This document shows positions 42,445 through 51,431 of a stretch of DNA of 64,000 bases, in pieces. The notes under the pieces are model-generated. The model was given only the letters and a program-made list of their open reading frames with translations. It did not search any database and was not told the origin of the DNA. The position numbers were made by a program, and so were the translations under genes. Each line of letters starts with the position of its first letter. Position 1 is the first letter of the stretch. Origin of the DNA: Lachnospiraceae bacterium. GTDB taxonomy: Bacteria > Bacillota > Clostridia > Lachnospirales > Lachnospiraceae. Where the stretch lies: contig CAJTEE010000004.1 of assembly GCA_910575275.1 (NCBI GenBank), forward strand, positions 167,703 through 231,702, in the 5' to 3' direction.

Positions 42445-43491
42445 TTAACGGATCGAATCCGCCAGCTTTTCAAACTCCGGCCGTGCCTCCTTAAAGCACT
42501 CCAGAAGCTTCGGATTAAACACCCCGCACTCTCCGTTTAAGATCATGTTAAACGCCTGATCCTTCGTAAACGGCGGCTTGTATACACGTTCACAGATTAG
42601 CGCATCATAGCAGTCCGCGATCGACACGACCTGGGCGCTGATCGGGATCTCCTCTCCCTGTAAGGCGTCGGGATAGCCTCTGCCATCCCATTTCTCGTGA
42701 TGATGCAGGGCGATGTCATAGCAGTGTTTATAGTATTCCTCATCCATGGAAGAAATCTGCTGAACGATCTCCGCTCCCTTGGTCGTATGTGTCTTCATGA
42801 TCTCAAATTCTTCCTTTGTCAGGCGCCCCGGCTTCAAAAGGACCGAATCGGAAATGCTGATCTTTCCGACGTCATGCAGAACCGCCGCGTCGGCAATCGT
42901 GTCAATGTCATGATCCGTCAGTCCATACTCCGGGCAGCGTCTCTTGACCACTGCAAGCAGGACGCGTGAAAACTCCCGAATGCGGATCGTGTGAGAACCG
43001 GACTCCATGTTGCGGAACTCGACGATCGTCCCCAGCGTGTTGATCAACTGCGTGTTATGCTCCAAAAGCTTCTTCGTCTGCTCTTTGACAAGGTCTTCCA
43101 GATCATTCTTATATAAATACAGCTCTACGATATTTTTTACACGGCCGCGTACAATGTCCGGATCAAACGGCTTGCTGATAATATCGGAAACACCCAGGTC
43201 GTACGCTTTTTTTTGTACCTCGGAAGAAAAATCTCCGGTTATCATAATGACCGGTATCTCCTTCATCATGTCCTCGCGGCGCATAAAATTGAGGACCTCA
43301 AATCCATCCTTGACCGGCATGACAATGTCCAGAAGGATAGCGGCGATTATCGAGCGGTTCTCTGCCAGGCACTGTTCCGCCTGTTCACCGTTTTCTGCCT
43401 CCAGCATTTCAAATTTCCCCATAAAAAGGGCTTTCAGCAATTCCCGGTTTAACTCCACATCATCGACAATCAGCAGTTTATTTCTCATCAT
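42445..43491 (-). CDS. Response regulator with HD-GYP phosphodiesterase domain
   Basis: A 348-residue two-domain protein. The receiver domain (about 3-120) has LLIVDDVE, phospho-acceptor Asp in LLDIVMPVKDG and Lys in DIISKPFDPD. After a coiled linker, the HD-GYP domain (about 160-345) shows VLHDVGKISISD, THTTKGAEI, and HHHEKWDGRGYPDAL with an intact GYP motif, so c-di-GMP hydrolysis is plausible. Start is one of two adjacent ATG codons (43491/43488) after GGGGG; the frame's ATG at 43578 overlaps the promoter. No partner histidine kinase is nearby. Confidence 0.93.
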   Translation of the reverse strand: MMRNKLLIVDDVELNRELLKALFMGKFEMLEAENGEQAEQCLAENRSIIAAILLDIVMPVKDGFEVLNFMRREDMMKEIPVIMITGDFSSEVQKKAYDLGVSDIISKPFDPDIVRGRVKNIVELYLYKNDLEDLVKEQTKKLLEHNTQLINTLGTIVEFRNMESGSHTIRIREFSRVLLAVVKRRCPEYGLTDHDIDTIADAAVLHDVGKISISDSVLLKPGRLTKEEFEIMKTHTTKGAEIVQQISSMDEEYYKHCYDIALHHHEKWDGRGYPDALQGEEIPISAQVVSIADCYDALICERVYKPPFTKDQAFNMILNGECGVFNPKLLECFKEARPEFEKLADSIR

Positions 43492-43557
43492 ATATACCCC
43501 CGATTGGTATTCTCGTATCCGTCGGCCCCTTCTTTCTGCCGAGAAAGAACCGATTTT

Positions 43558-43586
43558 ATTGTATCGTATTTGCCGCAAATTGTAAA
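43558..43586 (-). promoter_or_regulatory. Promoter of the HD-GYP gene
   Basis: On the minus strand TTTACA (43581-43586), 17 bp, TACAAT (43558-43563), leaving about 60 nt of leader. It overlaps the gap after the sortase gene, so the HD-GYP gene can be transcribed on its own. Confidence 0.7.
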
Positions 43587-43587
43587 G

Positions 43588-44373
43588 TTATTTTTTTATT
43601 GAGTTGACAGATCCTCTCTCCCCCGCGATTACAAACAGCCTCCCATCCCGTTTTGTATATTCGCAGGTCATAAGCGTCACAAGCCGTTCGGGCCATTTGG
43701 GCAGAAATCCCGTATCATAGAGGCGTTCTTTCTCCATATATTTCACAAGCGCCTCGTAATCCTCTCTCGACTCTGCCGGAAGCAGCCCTGTAAGCTCCTC
43801 TCCAAGCTCCCCGGCAGGAAGGCAAAAGACGGCCGCCAGTTCATAGACGCCCGGTATTTCCAGCGTATCAAAGCGGATTTGTGGATGGGCCCGGCCAAAT
43901 TCCGGAGAGAGATACTGATCCAGCGCGCCGAACATGGCCCCGTTTTTCATGTGATGCCCGTACAAAAGCACATTTTTACATTCCTCCTTTGCCGCACAGA
44001 CAGCCTCCATATAAATCATGCCGTACGCCGAAGGAGCCTTGTCAAAGCCGTGATCCAAATAGAAATCCGGCTCGGACGGACTGCACAGGACCGGATAATC
44101 GACAGGAAGCCCCTCGATCCGAATCCAGCCTGCCACATCCCCGTTTTCTGCAAGAAGGGGCGCGTAGTCGGAAACCAGCGCCCCGGCCGGCTTTTTGGGT
44201 TTTGGTTTTTTTTGTTCCTCCTGCGCTTTGACGACCGCATAAACCCGTGCCAGATCCTCCTCCCCTCTGCAATACTCCCTCATATCTTTCAGATACAAAA
44301 TTCCGCACCAGAGCCCTGTACATATGCAAAGAACTGCAAACATGCAGCGAAACATTCCACCTATTTTTTTCAT
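43588..44373 (-). CDS. srtB: Class B sortase
   Basis: A 261-residue sortase with an N-terminal membrane anchor (about 9-29). The catalytic triad is visible: His in LLYGHHMKNGAMFG (near 139), Cys in the TLxTC motif TLMTCEYTKRDGR (near 236) and Arg in that same segment. Class B members carry an extra helix before the Cys, fitting EDYEALVKYMEKERLYD. Sortase B enzymes anchor proteins with NPQTN-like signals or build pili. No obvious sortase substrate or pilus gene is in the neighbourhood, so its cargo is encoded elsewhere. Confidence 0.95.
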   Translation of the reverse strand: MKKIGGMFRCMFAVLCICTGLWCGILYLKDMREYCRGEEDLARVYAVVKAQEEQKKPKPKKPAGALVSDYAPLLAENGDVAGWIRIEGLPVDYPVLCSPSEPDFYLDHGFDKAPSAYGMIYMEAVCAAKEECKNVLLYGHHMKNGAMFGALDQYLSPEFGRAHPQIRFDTLEIPGVYELAAVFCLPAGELGEELTGLLPAESREDYEALVKYMEKERLYDTGFLPKWPERLVTLMTCEYTKRDGRLFVIAGERGSVNSIKK

Positions 44374-44428
44374 TGCCTTTCCTCCGGGATTTTTTTGAAA
44401 CAGATTGTAACTTTTATGACTGCCGCCG

Positions 44429-44457
44429 TTGGCGGAGACGGAGATTTGTGATAGAAT
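44429..44457 (+). promoter_or_regulatory. Promoter of the second MBL-fold gene
   Basis: TTGGCG (44429-44434), 17 bp, TAGAAT (44452-44457). The gene start at 44502 is 45 bp downstream of the -10 box. Confidence 0.6.
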
Positions 44458-44501
44458 AGAGCCGTAATAAAGAATGCTATAAAAAGAAAAGGAGTGATTT
44501 T

Positions 44502-45125
44502 ATGAGTATGCTTACCGTTACCTGGCACGGCCATTCCTGTTTTTCGGCAGAGGCAGACGGCTTCTGTATCGTTTTTGACCCGTATTCACCGGACAGCGTT
44601 CCCGGTCTCAAGCCTCTGTCCCTGACCGCCGATCTGGTTCTTTCGAGCCACGGGCACAAAGACCACCAATGCCCGGAGGCCGTCTCTCTCTCTGGCAGAG
44701 AAACGGACTGCCCGTTTCAAATCGAGACGATCGACTCGTTCCATGACGACGCCGGCGGGAGCCTTCGCGGTACAAACCGGATTCACATTGTCACGGCCGG
44801 CGGCCTTAAGCTCGCTCATATGGGCGACATCGGCTGCACCTTAGAAAAAGGGCAGCTTGAGCGGCTAAACGATCTCGATGTGCTCCTGCTGCCCGTCGGC
44901 GGCTATTATACCATTGACGCCGTCCAGGCAAAGGCGCTTGCAGACACGCTCCGCCCGCGTGTGACCATCCCGATGCACTACCGGGCCGCCGACTTTGGCT
45001 ACCCGGTCATCGGTACGCTTGACTCATACACGCGGCTCTGCGATAATGTGATCGTGTATGACACCAATACGCTCACGATTGATGCGCATACCAAGCCGCA
45101 GACGGCAGTCCTGACGTTTTCGTGA
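44502..45125 (+). CDS. MBL-fold metal-dependent hydrolase (UPF0173-like)
   Basis: A 207-residue compact MBL-fold protein beginning LTVTWHGHSCFSAEADG, with zinc motif LSSHGHKDHQCPEA, LAHMGDIGC (His, Asp) and TIPMHYRAADFG (His). This matches UPF0173/UlaG-like hydrolases whose substrates are unknown. The ATG follows AAAAGGAG by 7 nt. It is the only plus-strand gene between 34597 and 59580 and is convergent with the radical SAM gene; no clear terminator lies in the 28-bp gap. Confidence 0.9.
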   Translation: MSMLTVTWHGHSCFSAEADGFCIVFDPYSPDSVPGLKPLSLTADLVLSSHGHKDHQCPEAVSLSGRETDCPFQIETIDSFHDDAGGSLRGTNRIHIVTAGGLKLAHMGDIGCTLEKGQLERLNDLDVLLLPVGGYYTIDAVQAKALADTLRPRVTIPMHYRAADFGYPVIGTLDSYTRLCDNVIVYDTNTLTIDAHTKPQTAVLTFS

Positions 45126-45153
45126 TGCATTTTTTTGTCGGACCGGCCGTGCG

Positions 45154-46029
45154 TCAGATATGCCGCCGCCACTCCTCCATACGGTATCGTTTTTTTGCCC
45201 GGACCTCCTCTAGGCGGGCCAGCATCTCCGGGATATCCTCGTTGAGTGTTCCCGCAAGCACCACATAATTGGACGCGTGATTCGTGCGGAAGATTGTCCC
45301 CGGTGAATCTACATGCGAGAGGAACAATTCCATTTCCTCGACGATCTCATCCGGCGTGATCAGCTCCATCTCCCCGTTTTTTACCTCCTCGTTCATCTGC
45401 GTCCCCTCATAAAGGCGCAGCGTCAAAAAGGAAGCATATTCGGGATTCATGGCGTTAATCAGAGTGGCGGATTCGACTGCATGCCGGCGGATCCCCTTTC
45501 TGCCCCCCAGTCCGGAGATCAGTGTAACCGATGTCTTTAAGCCGCACCGTTTCAGCTTCTGCCCGGCGGCGGCAAGCTCTGCCGCAGTCACCTCCTTATG
45601 GATATGCGAAAGCACCGCATCGTCTCCGGACTCCGCTCCCAGATAAATAAGCTGCAGGCCAGCCGCCGCCAGGGCCTTCAATTCCGACTCAGGCTTTTTT
45701 AATACGTCCTTTGCGGTTCCGTAGGAGGAAATGCGCTCCGCTGCGGGAAACCTTTCGTGGACATAGCCCAAAAGCTCGAGCAGCAGCTCTGTCTTCACTA
45801 CCAGCGCGTCCCCATCCGCAAAAAACACGCGGCGTACGAGGGGGCCATACTGTCTGCGGGCCTCCTCGAGGTCCTGCAGGATCTCCTCTCTCGTCCGTAC
45901 ACGGAATTTTTTCTCGCGGTACATGTTGCAAAACGTACATTTGTTGTGCGCACAGCCGATCGTCACCTGGATGATCAGACTGTATGCCTCGCTTGGCGGG
46001 CGGTATAAGACTCCTTCGTATTCAAGCAT
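45154..46029 (-). CDS. Radical SAM protein with CX4CX2C cluster motif
   Basis: A 291-residue radical SAM barrel. The cluster motif reads GCAHNKCTFCNMY, confirmed at DNA level, so four instead of three residues separate the first two cysteines. Other landmarks are RRVFFADGDALVV, RISSYGTAKDV, LQLIYLGAESGDDAVL and SVTLISGLGG, as in coproporphyrinogen/Elp3-like proteins. Start ATG 46027-46029 with GGAAAGG 9 nt upstream; the longer frame to 46170 overlaps the MoxR gene and is rejected. It lies 22 bp after the MoxR gene. Substrate unknown. Confidence 0.9.
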   Translation of the reverse strand: MLEYEGVLYRPPSEAYSLIIQVTIGCAHNKCTFCNMYREKKFRVRTREEILQDLEEARRQYGPLVRRVFFADGDALVVKTELLLELLGYVHERFPAAERISSYGTAKDVLKKPESELKALAAAGLQLIYLGAESGDDAVLSHIHKEVTAAELAAAGQKLKRCGLKTSVTLISGLGGRKGIRRHAVESATLINAMNPEYASFLTLRLYEGTQMNEEVKNGEMELITPDEIVEEMELFLSHVDSPGTIFRTNHASNYVVLAGTLNEDIPEMLARLEEVRAKKRYRMEEWRRHI

Positions 46030-46051
46030 TGTAAATTTTCCTTTCCTATAT

Positions 46052-47575
46052 CTAAAAGCCCAGCCGTTTAAGCCGGCCCTTAAGCCCCTTTTCTCTTTCC
46101 TCGAACAGGAGCCGTTTGTTGTAGCGGTAGTAGCGCTCGCACTCATATTCTCCCAAAAACCGGACCGCATAATAGCTGCTGTTTAACTCCGTGATGAAGA
46201 TCACCATCTCCTGGCTATCGCCAAAGGCCCCTTCCATGAAATCAAAAGCTGCCTCAAGTTTCTTAAGCATTTCCTCACAGAGCGCCTCATACGCATCCCG
46301 TTCCTCGCCAAACCGCGCGGAAAAGCATCCAAACGCCGCCTCCCAGTCCGTGAGAGAGCCGCCCCTGGCCTCCTGCTGGTAGCGGTTTAACGTTTCCGCC
46401 ACATCCCGGAAGCGGTAGTCCTCGGCGCGCGTTAAAAGGCCCGCCTTTTTTTTCTTTTCATGTTCGGACCGGAACACTTCCAGAAACCGTTCAAAACGAA
46501 TAAGGGGCGTAAGCGCTCCCTCTGCCGTGTCCTCCGCGGACTTTGTCCGGAATTCCTTTAATTTTTCAAACAAAAGCTCCAGATATTCCTCTCTGTGCCC
46601 CACGGCCCGAAAGGCCGTCTCGAGCCTTGAAAGAAGCAGGCTGACGATCGAAAGTCTTTCGTCAAATTCCGCCCTGCTGGCCCGCTCCATCAGGCCCGGA
46701 CTGCAGGCTCCGCACAACATTTTGTCCAGCTGGTATTCGGCCTGGTAGCGCTTATAAAGCTCCAGATAATTTGCAAAATCCCTGGAGATTTTATCGTGCT
46801 GGAGATACTGGGCAATCACCTCGCGGTCGGCCTCCATGCCCTTTTTCTCATAGACCCCGAGAAATTTTGACAGATCCTCCCAGCCGCGGGGCGTCGCAAA
46901 CCGCTTTCCGTCCACGGTCGTCTCCAGCCTGCAGAAATACTCCGGCTTTGCAGTCAGATAAGACAGGATGGCCGAATGGAGATTCATCTGCCTTGCATAT
47001 TCCTTCCACACCTCAAAGTCGGCCTCTACCTCGAGCTTTTTTACCCGGTCTAACGTTGCAATATCAAACTCCCGCACGGATTTATTATACTCCGGCGGAT
47101 TTCCGGCCGCCGCAATGACCCAGCCATCAGGAATCTTATGTGTTCCAAAGGTTTTGTACTGCAAAAACTGCAGCATGGCCGGAGCGAGCGTCTCGGAGAC
47201 ACAGTTGATCTCGTCAATAAACAGGATCCCCTCCGTCAGCCCTGTCTCCTCCATCCTCTCGTATACGGCGGCGACGATCTCACTCATCGTATACTCGGTC
47301 ACATGCCGTTTTCTCCCGCCGAATTCCTTTTCGGAGATAAACGGCAGGCCGATCGCACTCTGCCTCGTGTGGTGGGTGATCGTATAGGAGACAAGCGCGA
47401 TTTGGCACTCCCTCGCGACCTGCTCCATGATCTGCGTTTTGCCGATTCCCGGCGGTCCGATCAAAAGAAGCGGCCGCTGCTGCATCGGCGGGATCTCGTA
47501 TTCGCCGTGCGCGTCTTTAAAAAGGTAGGCCGCAATCGTATTTTTTATCTCCTGCTTCGCCCGCTTAATATTCAT
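46052..47575 (-). CDS. MoxR/RavA-type AAA+ ATPase
   Basis: A 507-residue AAA+ protein. Walker A is LIGPPGIGKTQIM (residues about 38-50), Walker B ILFIDEINCVSE, sensor 1 WVIAAAGNPPEYNKS, and an arginine-finger region around DRVKKLEVE; the C-terminal half is helical and does not match a named domain. MoxR ATPases remodel or insert cofactors in partner proteins with VWA domains. Start ATG 47573-47575 (GGAG about 10 nt upstream) overlaps the VWA gene by 11 bp; the frame's earlier ATG at 47626 is poorer. Clearly longer than typical 330-residue MoxR, nearer RavA. Confidence 0.92.
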   Translation of the reverse strand: MNIKRAKQEIKNTIAAYLFKDAHGEYEIPPMQQRPLLLIGPPGIGKTQIMEQVARECQIALVSYTITHHTRQSAIGLPFISEKEFGGRKRHVTEYTMSEIVAAVYERMEETGLTEGILFIDEINCVSETLAPAMLQFLQYKTFGTHKIPDGWVIAAAGNPPEYNKSVREFDIATLDRVKKLEVEADFEVWKEYARQMNLHSAILSYLTAKPEYFCRLETTVDGKRFATPRGWEDLSKFLGVYEKKGMEADREVIAQYLQHDKISRDFANYLELYKRYQAEYQLDKMLCGACSPGLMERASRAEFDERLSIVSLLLSRLETAFRAVGHREEYLELLFEKLKEFRTKSAEDTAEGALTPLIRFERFLEVFRSEHEKKKKAGLLTRAEDYRFRDVAETLNRYQQEARGGSLTDWEAAFGCFSARFGEERDAYEALCEEMLKKLEAAFDFMEGAFGDSQEMVIFITELNSSYYAVRFLGEYECERYYRYNKRLLFEEREKGLKGRLKRLGF

Positions 47576-48941
47576 ATGGCATGCACTCCTGTTTCTCGTG
47601 TTCCGTCTCCATGAGCTCCTCTGCATCGAGTACGACCTTCATAGCCCAAGGTGGCACGTCTGCGTCCGTAAACCGGTCCCTGACAAACACAAACGCCGTA
47701 TCAAAGGGCGGCATTTTAACCGGAAAAATCCCACGGCCATCCGTAAAATATAAAAGCCCCTTAAGCCTGTCAAACCGTCCTTCCCGGATTAGCTGCTCCA
47801 CATAAAGAAACGCCGGCCTGAAATCCGTACCGCCGAGGCCGCAGAGCTCCATCCTGTCCATGTAGGAGCGCAGCGCCTCCTGACTTTCGATTTTCACATC
47901 CTGGCGTACCTTATCGTCGCACTGGAGCACATGGATGTTCACCTTCTTAAAAAAGCTCTCCGATTCTGCTAAGACCGTATAGGTCTCCTCGAGGAAGCGC
48001 TTTACCAGATCGCCCGAGCAGGACATCGAGGTGTCAATCACGATAACAAAGTCCTCGACCCTACGGACCTCCCGGGTCTCGAGCGGCTCAATCAACGGCA
48101 TGTTTTTATAAAGGCGTAAGCCATACGTATAAAAAACATAGTCGAACGCGTCCGGATCCACCGAAAGCACCTCTCTCTGCACGGAAAATTTCCGCAGAAA
48201 GCTTCGGTAATCGTAGCGCTCCCTGTTTTCCACCGCGAGCTGCTCCCTGAAATCCTTCTCCCCATCCGATGCCTCGCCGGCCTGCGCTTCCAGCTCCGTC
48301 TGGACCCTGGCGCGCATCTCATCCCATTTCTCCCGGTTATTTCTGGGGAGCGCCCTTGCGTGCGGTCTTTTTCCCTGCTCCCAGAACGTATGGTCATCCC
48401 GGCAAAACTCCACGCGGAGCCGTTCCCGTTCTTCCTCCGGGAGCCCTTTAAGCGCCCGGTAAACGCTTTCGGCATTTAAGACGGTCAGTTCCCGCTCCAG
48501 ATTTCCGTAAAGCTCCCGCCGCATCGGGGAAGCCGGAAGGTGCACACATGGTTTTTTCAGCCCGTCTATGAGCGCCTCTGCGGAAATGTCGCATGCCAGG
48601 TTCCAAAGCCCAGGCTCCCGCTGTTTTCTCATCCACACATGACCGAACAGGCAGTGAAACAATACATGAAGATAAAGCCGGTTTATATAGATCCGGTTTT
48701 TCCGGTAAAGCCCGGCTATAAATTCCATCCGGTAAAGCAGCCGGCCGCCGTCTGTCCCCAGGCCATGAATCTGCTCATCCGGCACAGGAAAAAGCGCGTT
48801 CAGCGGGACGTCCAAAAAGCGCATGGACACATATAATTCGTTTCTTGCATCACGCAGAATCTCTCCGCAGATGGCGGCTAATTCCTCCAAAGCCGCCTGT
48901 TCGTTCCATATCGGCGAGACATATACGTCCGACTCACGCAT
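47565..48941 (-). CDS. VWA-domain putative metallopeptidase-like protein (DUF2201)
   Basis: A 458-residue protein of two parts. The N-terminal half resembles the DUF2201 metallopeptidase-like domain; its HxxxH segment reads LHVLFHCLFGHVW (about 90-101), where the Glu of HExxH is Cys, then NLACDISAEALIDG. The C-terminal half is a von Willebrand A domain with an intact metal site DTSMSCSG (near 303), a conserved Thr in GLGGTDFRPAF and Asp in YFTDGRG. This is the usual partner of MoxR ATPases; the gene overlaps the ATPase gene by 11 bp. The peptidase half is probably inactive. Confidence 0.9.
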   Translation of the reverse strand: MRESDVYVSPIWNEQAALEELAAICGEILRDARNELYVSMRFLDVPLNALFPVPDEQIHGLGTDGGRLLYRMEFIAGLYRKNRIYINRLYLHVLFHCLFGHVWMRKQREPGLWNLACDISAEALIDGLKKPCVHLPASPMRRELYGNLERELTVLNAESVYRALKGLPEEERERLRVEFCRDDHTFWEQGKRPHARALPRNNREKWDEMRARVQTELEAQAGEASDGEKDFREQLAVENRERYDYRSFLRKFSVQREVLSVDPDAFDYVFYTYGLRLYKNMPLIEPLETREVRRVEDFVIVIDTSMSCSGDLVKRFLEETYTVLAESESFFKKVNIHVLQCDDKVRQDVKIESQEALRSYMDRMELCGLGGTDFRPAFLYVEQLIREGRFDRLKGLLYFTDGRGIFPVKMPPFDTAFVFVRDRFTDADVPPWAMKVVLDAEELMETEHEKQECMPYEY

Positions 48942-48973
48942 GGCCGGTTCTCCTTTCTGGATCTTACCTCCGT

Positions 48974-49897
48974 TTATTCATCATTCAGGCTGAAACGGGA
49001 TTTCCTCTTTCCGGGCAGAAAAACTTCGTGGCGGTAATCCGTAAGAAGGCTCACAAGCTCCGGCAGGCGGCGGCGCGACGCCTCGGCCAAAAGCGCCTCC
49101 ACTGCCCCGGGCGAAAGCCCGGCCTTACCGGTCTCGTCTCTCCCGAAGCGGCCGAGCAGCCATTTAAAGCTTTCACTGTCCCCCAGGCAGCCGGATAAAA
49201 CCTCCGGCAGCTTTTCTTGCAGAAACGTTTCATACTCTGTCCCGGCAGCTTTTGAAAGAGCATACGGGAAGCGCAGACGGCACAGTGCGATCTCCGCGGC
49301 CAGGCAGGCATCCTCCTCTGCCTTTTCATATACAAAGAGCCTGTCATATTTGTCAAACTGCAGCCGCCTGTCCACAAAACAGTAGCGGTATTTCTGGCCG
49401 CTTCCGTGGATATTGGAAACCGTAATCCGCGCCGGCGTGTTTTCCACGGCCTCGTCGTAGTAAATCGGAAAAATCAGCCTGGCCGCTTCATATTCCCCCT
49501 TTTCCTTGTCAGAGAAAAGGCAATGGACCGTAATGCGCCCGCTCTGCTCAGTGACAAAGTCCCGGAGCGGCGACCTTCCGTCCGCCTCCATATGCACGAA
49601 CAGCTCCTTAAGGCGATGACAGCCGTTTAACACACCGCCCCCGATCTCCCTTATGCCCGCATAAACATGGAGCTCATGAAGCCGTTCGCAGCCGTAAAAC
49701 GCATATCGCCCGATCCTTTTTAGCGTTTGCGGCAAAAAGATCTGTTCGGCCGCGCTTCCTGCAAAAGCCCTGTCGGCAAGCTCCGTAACCGGCAGGCCGT
49801 CAAGCCGGTCCGGCACGGCGATGCAGGCGCTGTCTTTGAAAATGCCTGTTATACAGGCTCCCCCGTTTCGTTCTGTATATGCAAATGACGGTTCCAT
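48974..49897 (-). CDS. BspA-type leucine-rich-repeat protein
   Basis: A 307-residue protein without a signal peptide or membrane helix, so cytoplasmic. Residues about 25-115 contain BspA/TpLRR-like repeats (DRLDGLPVTELADRAFAG, LPQTLKRIGRYAFYGCERL, GGGVLNGCHRLKEL). The remainder has no named domain; it ends in a helical region around LSPGAVEALLAEASRRRLPELVSLL, ankyrin-like in appearance. It starts the LRR-VWA-MoxR-radical SAM run, 32 bp before the VWA gene, and may supply substrate recognition to that system. That role is inference. Confidence 0.85.
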   Translation of the reverse strand: MEPSFAYTERNGGACITGIFKDSACIAVPDRLDGLPVTELADRAFAGSAAEQIFLPQTLKRIGRYAFYGCERLHELHVYAGIREIGGGVLNGCHRLKELFVHMEADGRSPLRDFVTEQSGRITVHCLFSDKEKGEYEAARLIFPIYYDEAVENTPARITVSNIHGSGQKYRYCFVDRRLQFDKYDRLFVYEKAEEDACLAAEIALCRLRFPYALSKAAGTEYETFLQEKLPEVLSGCLGDSESFKWLLGRFGRDETGKAGLSPGAVEALLAEASRRRLPELVSLLTDYRHEVFLPGKRKSRFSLNDE

Positions 49898-49957
49898 ATT
49901 GTTTCTCCTGACACAGCCGTTTGGGCCGTTTCTGCGAATCCCTCTCCGAGCGGTCTG

Positions 49958-51355
49958 CTACTCCTGGTCCATCAGCCGCTGCAGCTTCTTTAAGCGCCGC
50001 ATGCCGCTGAATCGGTAATAATAAAGGATGAATGCGGCCGATGTGACACTCCAGCTGATCGGATAGCTTGCAAGCGTCGTATACAGGCCCGGACGAAGAA
50101 AGCCCGCCGTAAAGATCCATATGATACGCAGTACACAGGTCCCGAAGCAGATGAGTAACATCGGAACAAGGGCATCGCCGATCCCGCGCAGTGTACAGGG
50201 GTACACATTGACAAGCACGTAGCAGAACCAGAACGGCACTAGGAATCGGATGATCTGCATACTCTCTGCAAGCACATTTTGATCGTTGGTAAAAAGGCTC
50301 CCCAGGCGGCTTCCAAAGGTCAGCATCACCGCGCCCAGCCCGGCCGTGATTAATGCCGACATGACAATCCCGACCCAGGTCCCCTTTTTGATCCGCTCGA
50401 GCTTTCTCGCCCCGAAGTTCTGTCCGGTAAAGGTCGTCACCGAAATTCCCATGGCATCCATAGTCATCCAAAACAGGCCGTCGATCTTCCCGTAGACCGC
50501 CCAGGCGGCGATCGTATTTGTGCCGAAGCCGTTTATATTGGCCTGGATCAGGACATTGGAGATCGAATACATCATCGACTGCAAGCCGGCGGGCAGCCCG
50601 ATTTTTATGATCTTTTGCAGGAACATGTGATCCACACGCAGCGCCTTTGGCTCGAAGCGGTAATCCTCCTTTGTGCGCATGAGCGCCGACATGACGAGCA
50701 CTGCCGAGCATAGCTGTGACAAAATCGTCGCGATCGCCGCACCGGCGACCTCCAGCTTCAGCCCGACGACAAACAAAAGATCCAGCACAATGTTGACCAG
50801 GCAGCTTATAATCAGAAAATATAGCGGCCGTCTGGAATCCCCGACGGCGCGCAGGATCGCCGCTCCCATATTGTACATCAGATTTGCAATGGTGCCGAGA
50901 AAATAAATGCGGAGGTAGATTATGGAATATTCCATGATATCGGCCGGAACACCCATAGCCCGCAGCGCCGCCGGTGAAAGCGCTTCCCCGACCAGAAGAA
51001 GCGCCACACCGCCTCCGATCGCCAGACAGAATGCGGTGTGGACGGCTTTTTTTACATACGCGCTCTGGCGCGCGCCGAAATACTGGGATACCACGACCGA
51101 CGCGCCCGAGGAGACACCGACGAAAAAGCCCACCAACAGGTTGATCAACGTCCCCGTCGTGCCGCCCACGGCCGAAAGCGCCTCTTTTCCCACGAATTTT
51201 CCGACGATCATGGCGTCGGCCGTATTATACAGTTGTTGAAAGAAGGTTCCGAACAAAATCGGAAAGAAAAACAGAAGGATCTGCTGCCAGATCACGCCCT
51301 CCGTGATCCCGTTATAGCCCTCCGCCTTCTGTTTCCCGTTCATATGCTTGCCCAT
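49958..51355 (-). CDS. MATE-family efflux transporter
   Basis: A 465-residue protein with twelve predicted membrane helices in two halves. The first half starts IWQQILLFFFPILFGTFFQQLYNTADAMIVGKFVG in pieces, the second half around GLPAGLQSMMYSISNVLIQANINGFG in pieces. MATE proteins export cationic drugs or metabolites using a sodium or proton gradient; substrate unknown. Ribosome site GAGGATG. It lies 60 bp upstream of the LRR gene and may or may not share its transcript. Confidence 0.93.
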   Translation of the reverse strand: MGKHMNGKQKAEGYNGITEGVIWQQILLFFFPILFGTFFQQLYNTADAMIVGKFVGKEALSAVGGTTGTLINLLVGFFVGVSSGASVVVSQYFGARQSAYVKKAVHTAFCLAIGGGVALLLVGEALSPAALRAMGVPADIMEYSIIYLRIYFLGTIANLMYNMGAAILRAVGDSRRPLYFLIISCLVNIVLDLLFVVGLKLEVAGAAIATILSQLCSAVLVMSALMRTKEDYRFEPKALRVDHMFLQKIIKIGLPAGLQSMMYSISNVLIQANINGFGTNTIAAWAVYGKIDGLFWMTMDAMGISVTTFTGQNFGARKLERIKKGTWVGIVMSALITAGLGAVMLTFGSRLGSLFTNDQNVLAESMQIIRFLVPFWFCYVLVNVYPCTLRGIGDALVPMLLICFGTCVLRIIWIFTAGFLRPGLYTTLASYPISWSVTSAAFILYYYRFSGMRRLKKLQRLMDQE

Positions 51356-51431
51356 TTTTCATCCTCTGCGAAAAACGAGGGGACATTATAGATGTAGCGA
51401 TCTGTAATATCCCCCGTCTCATTCTGACCCG

